Shown here piece after piece: positions 7,568 to 14,216 of a stretch of 23,264 nucleotides of DNA. Below the pieces are notes generated by a model, which saw only the letters and a list, made by a program, of their open reading frames with translations, had not been told where the DNA came from and did no database searches. The translations under genes and the position numbers were made by a program. The DNA comes from Thermodesulfobacteriaceae bacterium. GTDB lineage: Bacteria > Desulfobacterota > Thermodesulfobacteria > Thermodesulfobacteriales > Thermodesulfobacteriaceae. Position 1 is the first letter of the stretch; every line of letters begins with the position of its first letter. Location of the stretch: the NCBI GenBank assembly GCA_015494725.1, contig WGAR01000077.1:1-23264 (forward strand), written 5' to 3'.

Positions 7568-8367
7568 CTTTCGGCGGCGGAAACCAGCTCCGAGAGAAAC
7601 CGCTTAACCCGTTCCGGGGCCCTTTTCCCCTCGGACTCAACGATCCTCACCAGGGCGCTTCCCACCACTAAGGCCTCGGCGTGCGGGGCAAGAAGGCGCA
7701 CCTGCTCGGGCTTAGAGATACCGAACCCCACGGCCACCGGAACCGGCGAGACCTCCCGGCAGAGATCAAGCCTTAAGGCCAGGTCCTCGGGAAGCCGATC
7801 CCGGGCCCCGGTGATCCCGGTGACCGAGACATAGTAGAGAAACCCGGTTGAGGCCTCGGCGAGGCGTTTGAGTCTTGCCTCGGGCGTGGTGGGAGCGGCA
7901 AGGAGGACAGTGGCAAGGCCCCGTTTTCGGGCCTCGGAAAGCCAGGGGCGGGCCTCCTCCAGAGGGAGATCCGGGATGATGGCCCCGCAGAGCCCGGCTC
8001 TTCGGGCCTCCCTAGCGAAACGTTTTATCCCGAAGCGGAAGAAGGGATTGTAGTAGCCCATAACCACCACGGGAAGGGGATATCCTTCGGCGTAAAGCCG
8101 AAAGACAAATTCCAGGAAATCCTCAAGGGTGGGTCGGTGGCGTAAGGCTCGCTGGGTTGCGGCCTGGATGGTGGGCCCGTCGGCAAGGGGGTCGGAGAAG
8201 GGAAACCCCAGTTCCACCACGCTGGCTCCGGCCTCGGCCGCGGCCCAGAGAAGGGCCCGGGTGGTCTCAAGGTCCGGGTCCCAGGCGCAGAAATAGGGGA
8301 TGAGGGCCGCGCGCCCCTCCCGATTCCGGGCTTCTATGGCCTCCCTTACCCTTTCGGCCCCGGTCAT
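7564..8367 (-). CDS. trpA: Tryptophan synthase alpha chain
   Basis: TrpA cleaves indole-3-glycerol phosphate and passes indole to TrpB. Catalytic Glu52 and Asp63 lie in VVELGFPFSDPLADGPTIQ, matching Glu49 and Asp60 of the enteric enzyme. The YYVSVTGITGAR and VAVGFGIS phosphate-binding segments are present. The 267-residue form starting MTGAERVREA at 8367 is preferred. The same frame stays open upstream to 8601, but that part is only the out-of-frame shadow of trpB. The chosen ATG overlaps the trpB stop as ATGA, so the two subunits are probably translationally coupled. Confidence 0.97.
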   Translation of the reverse strand: MTGAERVREAIEARNREGRAALIPYFCAWDPDLETTRALLWAAAEAGASVVELGFPFSDPLADGPTIQAATQRALRHRPTLEDFLEFVFRLYAEGYPLPVVVMGYYNPFFRFGIKRFAREARRAGLCGAIIPDLPLEEARPWLSEARKRGLATVLLAAPTTPEARLKRLAEASTGFLYYVSVTGITGARDRLPEDLALRLDLCREVSPVPVAVGFGISKPEQVRLLAPHAEALVVGSALVRIVESEGKRAPERVKRFLSELVSAAER

Positions 8368-9560
8368 CTCTTTTCCTTTCGCGAAAGATATTCCTTCACC
8401 GCGGCCACATCCTTGTCCCCGCGGCCGGAAAGGTTCACCACCACAATGGCGCCCTTGGGGAGCCGATCCGCAATCTTGGCCAGATAGGCCACGGCATGCG
8501 CGCTCTCCAGGGCCGGGATGATCCCCTCGGTTTCGGAAAGGAGACGGAAGGCGGAAAGGGCCTCCTCGTCGTCCACCGCCACGTATTCCGCCCGGCCGCA
8601 CTCCTTGAGAAAGGCGTGCTCCGGCCCCACCCCGGGATAATCAAGCCCCGGAGCAATGGAATGCGCCCCTTTGATCTGCCCCACCCGATCCTGGAGGAGA
8701 TAGGTCATCATCCCGTGGAGCACCCCGGGTTCGCCTACGGTGAGAGTGGCGGAGTGGCGGTCGGAATCAAGGCCCTCTCCTGCGGCCTCAACCCCCACGA
8801 GCTTAACCACCTGATCCCTTACGAAGGGATAGAAGATGCCCATGGCATTTGAGCCCCCGCCCACGCAGGCGATGACCATATCCGGAAGGCGCCCCTCAAG
8901 GCGCAGGATCTGCCGGCGGGTCTCCCTTCCGATCACGCTCTGGAAATCGCGCACCATCATGGGATAGGGATGGGGCCCCACCACGGAACCGATGACGTAA
9001 AAGGTGGTCTCCACATGGGTGACCCAGTCCCTTATGGCTTCGTTTATGGCGTCCTTTAAGGTCTGGGTCCCGGAGGTGACCGGCACCACCTTCGCCCCGA
9101 GAAGCTCCATGCGGAAGACGTTCATGGCCTGGCGCACGGTGTCCTTGGCCCCCATATAGACCACGCATTCAAGCCCGAGAAGTGCGGCCGCGGTGGCCGT
9201 GGCCACCCCGTGCTGCCCGGCCCCGGTCTCGGCGATGATGCGGCGTTTCCCCATCCGCCGGGCCAGAAGCACCTGCCCCAGGGTGTTGTTGATCTTGTGG
9301 GCCCCGGTGTGAAGGAGGTCCTCCCGCTTAAGATAGATCTTTAAGTGCCCACCCAGAGCCTCGGAAAGCCTCCTTGCCGGATAAAGCGGGGTGGGGCGCC
9401 CGGCGTATTCTTTAAGGTACCAGGAAAGCTCCCGGCGAAAGTCCGGATCTTTCCGGAAACGGCGATAGGCCTCCTCCAGCTCGTAAAGAGCCGGCATCAG
9501 GGTTTCGGGGACGAAGCGCCCGCCGAAGGGGCCGAACTTTCCATGACGGTTGGGTAGCAT
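8364..9560 (-). CDS. trpB: Tryptophan synthase beta chain
   Basis: TrpB condenses indole with serine using PLP. The 398-residue protein begins MLPNRHGKFGPFGGRF, the usual TrpB N-terminus. The PLP lysine is Lys89 in HTGAHKINNTLGQ. The catalytic Glu is in ETGAGQHGV, and GGGSNAMGIF binds the PLP phosphate. It is the standard TrpB1 type that pairs with TrpA. The ATG at 9560 is chosen over an upstream TTG at 9608 because that extension contains the promoter at 9567-9595 and is not conserved in the family. The predicted transcript starts at or next to this ATG, so the mRNA may be leaderless. No trp leader peptide or attenuator is visible. Confidence 0.96.
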   Translation of the reverse strand: MLPNRHGKFGPFGGRFVPETLMPALYELEEAYRRFRKDPDFRRELSWYLKEYAGRPTPLYPARRLSEALGGHLKIYLKREDLLHTGAHKINNTLGQVLLARRMGKRRIIAETGAGQHGVATATAAALLGLECVVYMGAKDTVRQAMNVFRMELLGAKVVPVTSGTQTLKDAINEAIRDWVTHVETTFYVIGSVVGPHPYPMMVRDFQSVIGRETRRQILRLEGRLPDMVIACVGGGSNAMGIFYPFVRDQVVKLVGVEAAGEGLDSDRHSATLTVGEPGVLHGMMTYLLQDRVGQIKGAHSIAPGLDYPGVGPEHAFLKECGRAEYVAVDDEEALSAFRLLSETEGIIPALESAHAVAYLAKIADRLPKGAIVVVNLSGRGDKDVAAVKEYLSRKEKR

Positions 9561-9566
9561 GTCCCT

Positions 9567-9595
9567 ATTTAACTTGATGGAATCCCTCTTGACAA
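9567..9595 (-). promoter_or_regulatory. Sigma70-type promoter of the trpB-trpA-aroB-dapF operon
   Basis: On the minus strand TTGTCA (9590-9595) and TTAAAT (9567-9572) are separated by exactly 17 bp. The expected transcription start, about seven bases after the -10 box, coincides with the A of the trpB ATG at 9560. This fits a leaderless message, and the AGGGA ending two bases before the ATG is too close to act as a ribosome binding site. Confidence 0.7.
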
Positions 9596-9616
9596 CCGCG
9601 GAATTCAAACCCGGTT

Positions 9617-10291
9617 TCAGGCCAGTAGCACCGCCACGATCCCGGTAAGAAAGATCCCATCAAAGGTACCGGCTCCCCCGATGGAGGCCACCGGGGCTCG
9701 AAGACGGGGCAGATCGCGCAGATGCAGAAGATCCGCCCCGATAAGGGTGCCCAGAGTCCCGGAGATATACGCCACCGCCGGGGCCTTCTGCGGCACCACC
9801 AGAAGGGCGTAAAGGGCTGCCACGATAGGGGGAATGAGAAATGGTACGGCTATCCCTACTCCGGGTACCGGCCGGGCCAGATGATAACAGATCCAGCTCA
9901 CCAGAATTACTCCCAGCAGGGGAGCAAGCAGGAATCCGTGTTTAAACCAGAGATAAAGCGAAAGCAGGGTGGGAATGAGCCCTCCCCCCACATTCAGGGC
10001 CACCACGGTATGACGTTCGGCTACCCTGGGAGGCACCGCGTACGGAATACCGAAAAAACGCACCAGGGTCTCTTCCAGAGGATCCGGAGGCCGGGGTACC
10101 CGGGCCAGCGGCAGATTGATATGGCTTCCTAGCAGGGAAGCCATGAGAAAAAGGAAGATCTGATTGACAGAAAGCCCGAGTTTTTCGGCGGCTATAGCGA
10201 TAATCCCCACGTGCACGATGACAAAAAGAACGATCAGGAATAAAAAGAGGAAAAAGACGAAGAGCAGGGCAAAGGGGCTAAAGATCAGCAT
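9617..10291 (-). CDS. DUF1614 family integral membrane protein
   Basis: Function is unknown. The 224-residue protein is strongly hydrophobic, with an N-terminal segment almost wholly of Phe, Leu, Ile and Val (about 1-35) and roughly six further membrane spans. Conserved-looking features of DUF1614 proteins are seen: LNVGGGLIPTLLSLYL in the middle, the GTLIGADLLHL segment, and ASIGGAGTFDGIFLTGI near the C-terminus, where Gly and Asp lie within membrane stretches. The ATG at 10291 follows the stop of the DsrE-like gene by one base. It is the last gene of the proS block, and the trpB promoter lies just downstream of it. Confidence 0.8.
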   Translation of the reverse strand: MLIFSPFALLFVFFLFLFLIVLFVIVHVGIIAIAAEKLGLSVNQIFLFLMASLLGSHINLPLARVPRPPDPLEETLVRFFGIPYAVPPRVAERHTVVALNVGGGLIPTLLSLYLWFKHGFLLAPLLGVILVSWICYHLARPVPGVGIAVPFLIPPIVAALYALLVVPQKAPAVAYISGTLGTLIGADLLHLRDLPRLRAPVASIGGAGTFDGIFLTGIVAVLLA

Positions 10292-10292
10292 C

Positions 10293-10613
10293 TTAGACGG
10301 ACTCCACCTGATAACCCTGCGATCTCAATTCCTGAAGGAAGACCTCCCCATCCGGCACCCTTTCGAAAAACTCGGGAGGACGGGTTTCCGGGATCCCGTA
10401 TCGAGCCAGGGAGCGGGCACAGATTACCAGCCTCCCTCCATCCAACACGAACTGTCGCAGGTAACGAAAGGGTTCGGGATCGCAGCGGGGGCATCGAACC
10501 ACTCCCTCGTCCTTGATCAGGATCACCTCGCTTTTTTCCTCGCGGGAAAGCTCCGCGAGCTTCGATTTTAACCGCTCCCAGGCTTCGGGGGTTTCCACCA
10601 CCCAGACCTTCAT
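10293..10613 (-). CDS. Small DsrE-like protein with a CPRC motif (function unknown)
   Basis: The 106-residue soluble protein begins with a beta strand and helix, then ILIKDEGVVRCPRC with Cys41 and Cys44. The second half, with LDGGRLVICARSLARYGI (Cys65) followed by VPDGEVFLQELRSQGYQV, has the strand-Cys-helix-strand pattern seen at the C-terminus of DsrE/DsrF-fold proteins that carry sulfur on cysteine. The fold assignment is by pattern only. Its ATG overlaps the proS stop (ATGA), and the DUF1614 gene follows after one base. It may act in sulfur relay or as a redox-sensitive protein. Neither role is shown by the sequence. Confidence 0.6.
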   Translation of the reverse strand: MKVWVVETPEAWERLKSKLAELSREEKSEVILIKDEGVVRCPRCDPEPFRYLRQFVLDGGRLVICARSLARYGIPETRPPEFFERVPDGEVFLQELRSQGYQVESV

Positions 10614-12304
10614 GCGGAACCCTGCAAGCGTTTTACCACCTCTTCGGGAGAGAGGTCCTCCCGTTGGCCAGTGTTCCTTTCCTTGAGCTCCACCCGTCCG
10701 GTCTCTTTGAACCTCCGCCCCACAATTATCTGGAAGGGGATACCGATAAGATCGGCATCCTTAAATTTTACTCCCGGACGCTCATCTCGATCGTCCCACA
10801 GGGTTTCCACCCCGGAGGAATTCAGGGTGTGGTAGATGCGCTCGGAAATCTCCATAAGTTCGGCTTCCGGTCCCAGGGTAAGGATCAGGGCCACAAAGGG
10901 GGCTATCTCCCGGGGAAAGATGATCCCGGCCTCGTCGTGATTCTGTTCAATAGCCGCGGCCACGGTACGCCCGATCCCGATCCCGTAACAACCCATCACC
11001 AGAGGGCGTTCCTTCCCCTCCCGGTCAAGGAAAGTGGCCCGCATGGCCTCACTATATTTGGTCCCGAGCTTAAAGATATGGCCTACTTCAATACCCCGGG
11101 TAATGGCCAGCGGTCGCCCGCAACGGGGACAGGGATCTCCCTCGGAGACCACGCGCAGGTCGTAAAACTCGGGCTCTGGAAAGTCGCGACCGTAGTTCAC
11201 GTTTATGAGGTGGGCATCGGGTTCATTGGCCCCGGTGACGAAGTTCCGCAGGCCGCGCACCGAAAGATCGGCCAGGATCCGCACCCCGGAAAGCCCCACC
11301 GGCCCGGCAAACCCCACCGGGGCCCGGGTAATCCGCTCCACGGTCTCCGCGTCGGCCATCTCCACCTCCGGTACCCCGAGGAGGTTCCGGAGTTTCACTT
11401 CGTTGAGTTCCAGGTCCCCCCGGATGAGGACCGCCACCACCTCGCCACCGGCCTTAAAAAGCAGGGTCTTTACCAGCCTTGAGGGGGGAACCCCGAGGAA
11501 GGCGGAAACCTCCTCCACGCTCTTTACTCCGGGGGTGGCAACCTTCTCAAGCGGCTTTTCTTTTTCCTGGGGGTAGGAAAATTCCTTTTTGCTTTCGGCC
11601 AGCTCTACATTGGCCGCATATCCGCAGGCCTCACAAAGGGCCAGGCGATCCTCGCCGGTCTCGGCAAGCACCATGAACTCGTGGGACTCCGAGCCCCCGA
11701 TGGCCCCGGTATCGGCCAGCACCGCCCGAAAGCGAAGCCCGCAGCGGGAAAAGATGCGTTCGTAGGCCGCATACATCACCTCGTAGCTCCGGTTAAGCCC
11801 CCCCTCGTCCGCGTCAAAACTATAGGCGTCTTTCATCAGGAACTCCCGGGCCCGCATGACCCCGAAACGGGGGCGTATCTCGTCCCGGAACTTGGGGGCG
11901 ATCTGATAGAGGATAAGGGGAAGATCGCGATAGGAGCGCACCTCCCGGCGCACCAGATCGGTGATGACCTCCTCGTGGGTGGGACCCAGGCAGAAGTCGT
12001 GTTCCTTGCGGTCCTTAAAACGCAGAAGTTCCTTGCCGAAGTTGTCCCAGCGTCCGGTCTCCTGCCAGAGTTCCGCAGGCTGTACCAAGGGAAGAAGCAC
12101 CTCCAGGGCCCCGGCCCGGTCCATCTCCTCGCGGACGATATTTTCCACCTTGCGCAGGCTCCTTAGCCCCATAGGGAGCCAGGAATAGATCCCGGAGGCC
12201 AGCTTACGGATCATCCCGGCCCGAAGCATCAAGCGGTGACTTACCGCTTCGGCTTCGGCCGGGTCTTCTCTAAGGGTGGGTAAAAAATACTCCGAGAGCT
12301 TCAT
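10610..12304 (-). CDS. proS: Prolyl-tRNA synthetase (bacterial type with editing insertion)
   Basis: ProRS charges tRNA-Pro. The 564-residue protein has class II motif 1 near 42-75, motif 2 from CLGPTHEEV through KFRDEIRPRFGVMRAREFLMKD (about 105-159), an INS editing domain at about 225-405, motif 3 around GCYGIGIGRTVAAA (438-451), and a C-terminal anticodon domain. Lys279 in RLVKTLLF sits at the position of the INS lysine that supports Ala-tRNA-Pro deacylation in E. coli, so editing is probably active. Two CxxC pairs (224/227 and 392/395) flank the insertion and may bind metal. The start overlaps the coiled-coil gene stop as ATGA. Confidence 0.97.
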   Translation of the reverse strand: MKLSEYFLPTLREDPAEAEAVSHRLMLRAGMIRKLASGIYSWLPMGLRSLRKVENIVREEMDRAGALEVLLPLVQPAELWQETGRWDNFGKELLRFKDRKEHDFCLGPTHEEVITDLVRREVRSYRDLPLILYQIAPKFRDEIRPRFGVMRAREFLMKDAYSFDADEGGLNRSYEVMYAAYERIFSRCGLRFRAVLADTGAIGGSESHEFMVLAETGEDRLALCEACGYAANVELAESKKEFSYPQEKEKPLEKVATPGVKSVEEVSAFLGVPPSRLVKTLLFKAGGEVVAVLIRGDLELNEVKLRNLLGVPEVEMADAETVERITRAPVGFAGPVGLSGVRILADLSVRGLRNFVTGANEPDAHLINVNYGRDFPEPEFYDLRVVSEGDPCPRCGRPLAITRGIEVGHIFKLGTKYSEAMRATFLDREGKERPLVMGCYGIGIGRTVAAAIEQNHDEAGIIFPREIAPFVALILTLGPEAELMEISERIYHTLNSSGVETLWDDRDERPGVKFKDADLIGIPFQIIVGRRFKETGRVELKERNTGQREDLSPEEVVKRLQGSA

Positions 12305-13137
12305 GGAAGAACTTCCGGATTAAGGGCTTCCAGATACTCTCCTCCCATTCGAACCAGGAGGACCCCTCGGCGGTTGGCCAGAGGGACCAGATCTTCGGGA
12401 ATCCTCATGGCTGCAAGTACCGGTATCAGGCGTTTTCCCTGCACCGGAGAGAAACGTTCCGGCAGGTCCTCCAGGGCCTTCCGGAGTTGGTCGAAATCAT
12501 CGGCCCGGGCGGTGCTTTTTACCTCCACCACAAAGGCCACCTCGTCTTCTCCGGGTTTTCGGGCCAGAAGAACCACATCGTACTGGCGATGTCCTTTAAA
12601 TTCCAGATCCACAAATCGAGCCTGGACCTGATATCCCAGCCCCTCCATAAGATAGGGCACACCCGGGACAAAGATGTCCTCCGCCAGACGCCCCAGTCTC
12701 TCCGAGATTTCCCCCCATTTCTTCCGCCACTTCTGATACTCCTCCTCGGAACTCCGTCTCATCCTCTCCATTTCACGGTCGAATTCCTCCCTCATCTCCG
12801 CCAGCTCGCGGTAAAACCTCTCCTCCCGCTCCCGAGACTCCTCCCTCATCTCCGCCATCTTCCGGTCAAATTCCTCCCGCGAGGCCCTCATCTCCTCCTC
12901 AAAATTCCTCCTCATCTCCGTCATTTCACGGTCGAACTCCTCCCTCATCCTCTCCATTTCGCGGTCGAACTCCTCCCGCATGTCCCGGATGGCTTTGCGC
13001 ACCTCCACTATTCCAATAAGGGCATCGCTGGCCAGATCCTTGAGAACGCGAAGATCCCAGTCTTTTTCCTGAAGACGCCTTTCGACGTAGGCCTCCAGTT
13101 CCTTTACCCTTTTCTGGAGTTCGGTTTGCGGCTCCAT
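12301..13137 (-). CDS. Coiled-coil protein with C-terminal PD-(D/E)XK nuclease-like domain
   Basis: Residues 1-52 are helical. Residues 53-136 form a very regular charged coiled coil built of 11-residue units such as MREEFDREMER, with one 7-residue unit at 108-114. The C-terminal domain (about 147-278) shows a PD-(D/E)XK-like core: Glu153 in GRLAEDIF, Asp187 in QYDVVLL and Glu205-x-Lys207 in VVEVKST, followed by a helix. Such coiled-coil and nuclease-fold proteins are scattered through thermophile genomes and are usually annotated as DUF or nuclease-like. Its substrate is unknown. A GGGGAGG site precedes the ATG at 13137. It overlaps proS as ATGA and diverges from pdxA across 38 bases. Confidence 0.75.
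   Translation of the reverse strand: MEPQTELQKRVKELEAYVERRLQEKDWDLRVLKDLASDALIGIVEVRKAIRDMREEFDREMERMREEFDREMTEMRRNFEEEMRASREEFDRKMAEMREESREREERFYRELAEMREEFDREMERMRRSSEEEYQKWRKKWGEISERLGRLAEDIFVPGVPYLMEGLGYQVQARFVDLEFKGHRQYDVVLLARKPGEDEVAFVVEVKSTARADDFDQLRKALEDLPERFSPVQGKRLIPVLAAMRIPEDLVPLANRRGVLLVRMGGEYLEALNPEVLP
12730..12981 (-). repeat. In-gene tandem repeat of 33-bp units coding for hendecads
   Basis: Eight units in the coiled-coil gene translate in order as MREEFDREMER, MREEFDREMTE, MRRNFEEEMRA, SREEFDRKMAE, MREESREREER, FYRELAE, MREEFDREMER and MRRSSEEEYQK. Seven are 11 residues and one is 7. The near-identical DNA of units 1, 2 and 7 points to recent unit duplication. The repeat is protein-coding and is not a CRISPR or mobile element. 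Confidence 0.85.
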
Positions 13138-13175
13138 CCTGTTCCTCCCCTTCCTCCTAGGCTAAACTTAGATGT

Positions 13176-14216
13176 ATGGTGCGTCAAGAAAAACCGGTCC
13201 TTCTTCTCACCATGGGGTGCCCGGCCGGAATAGGCCCGGACATCATTCTTAAGGCCGCGGACCATCTCCGAAAACTCCCGGCCCGGCTGATAATTCTGGG
13301 AGATAGACAGGTCCTTTCCGAACGGGCCCGTCTCCTCGGGATCTCCGTAACCTTTAAAGAGATTGAAAGCCCCGACCAGGCCGTAGAAAAGGAGTTGAAT
13401 CTCCTTTCCCTCTCCGAGCTCTCCCTAACCCCTGGTCATCCCACCCTTCCGGGCTCACAGGCCATGGTGCGCTATATCCGGGAAGGGGTAAGACTATGTC
13501 TTTCCGGGAAAGCGCAGGCCCTGGTCACGGCCCCCATCTCCAAGGAGGGGCTGGCCCGGGCCGGAGAACCCTACCCCGGACATACCGAGATGCTGGCCGA
13601 TCTCACCCGAACCCGGGAATACGCCATGGCCTTTTACGGCGAAAAACTCCGTCTGGTACTGGTAACCACCCATCTTCCCCTGGCTCAGGTACCGGCGTCT
13701 CTCAGCCCGGAGAGAATCCTCCGGGTTTCCCGTCTGGCCTATCACTTCCTGAAGGAGGATCTGGGAATAGAAAAACCCCGTCTGGCCCTGGCCGCCCTGA
13801 ATCCCCATGCCGGCGAGGGAGGACTTTTCGGAAAGGAGGAAAAACTGGTGCTGGAACCGGCGCTAAGGGAGGCCCGAAAGGAAGGAATCCCTCTCCAGGG
13901 ACCGTTTCCGGCGGATAGTCTTTTTTTCCGGGCCGTACAGGGAGAATTCGATCTGGTGGTGGCCCTGTATCATGATCAGGGGCTTATTCCCTTTAAGCTT
14001 CTTCATTTTCGCGACGGAGTAAATCTGACCCTGGGCCTCCCCTTTATCCGGACCTCCGTGGATCACGGTACGGCCTACGAGCTTGCCGGCACGGGAAAAG
14101 CCGATCCGGGCAGTCTTATAGCGGCGGTGGACCTGGCTCTACAGGTGGCCAGACGCAGGCTTCTCCGGTCTCAAGCTCCAAGCGATCCGGGCTACCCATG
14201 CACACCGAAAGCATAA
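13176..14216 (+). CDS. pdxA: 4-hydroxythreonine-4-phosphate dehydrogenase
   Basis: PdxA oxidises 4-phosphohydroxy-L-threonine in the DXP-dependent route to pyridoxal phosphate. Metal ligands fall at His166 (VTTHLPLAQV), His211 (LNPHAGEGGLFG) and His266 (ALYHDQGLIPFKLL). The substrate-binding TAPISKEGL and GHTEMLADLT motifs, and VNLTLGLPFIRTSVDHGTAY near the end, are all intact. The length is 346 residues, slightly longer than the usual 330 or so. The extra tail after VDLALQVARRR is not conserved and lies in the region antisense to treT. The ATG at 13176 is the natural start. No strong Shine-Dalgarno sequence precedes it. PLP made here would serve TrpB, among others. Confidence 0.95.
   Translation: MVRQEKPVLLLTMGCPAGIGPDIILKAADHLRKLPARLIILGDRQVLSERARLLGISVTFKEIESPDQAVEKELNLLSLSELSLTPGHPTLPGSQAMVRYIREGVRLCLSGKAQALVTAPISKEGLARAGEPYPGHTEMLADLTRTREYAMAFYGEKLRLVLVTTHLPLAQVPASLSPERILRVSRLAYHFLKEDLGIEKPRLALAALNPHAGEGGLFGKEEKLVLEPALREARKEGIPLQGPFPADSLFFRAVQGEFDLVVALYHDQGLIPFKLLHFRDGVNLTLGLPFIRTSVDHGTAYELAGTGKADPGSLIAAVDLALQVARRRLLRSQAPSDPGYPCTPKA

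Noticed and set aside
8368..8601. N-terminal extension of trpA of about 78 residues
   Set aside because: The open frame here is Arg/Gly/Pro-rich shadow of trpB. The conserved TrpA starts at 8367 with an ATGA overlap.
9561..9608. TTG start for trpB giving 16 extra residues
   Set aside because: The extension contains both promoter boxes and is not part of the TrpB family. The ATG at 9560 gives the conserved N-terminus.
9561..9616. trp attenuator or leader peptide before trpB
   Set aside because: The promoter sits directly at the ATG, leaving no room for a leader peptide with Trp codons or for terminator hairpins.
12730..12981. CRISPR-like direct repeats
   Set aside because: Units are contiguous, codon-phased and protein-coding, with no unique spacers between them.
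12487..13233. Long plus-strand frame opposite the coiled-coil gene
   Set aside because: It is a Leu/Pro/His-rich antisense image of the 33-bp repeat and overlaps the pdxA start. No family resemblance or ribosome site.
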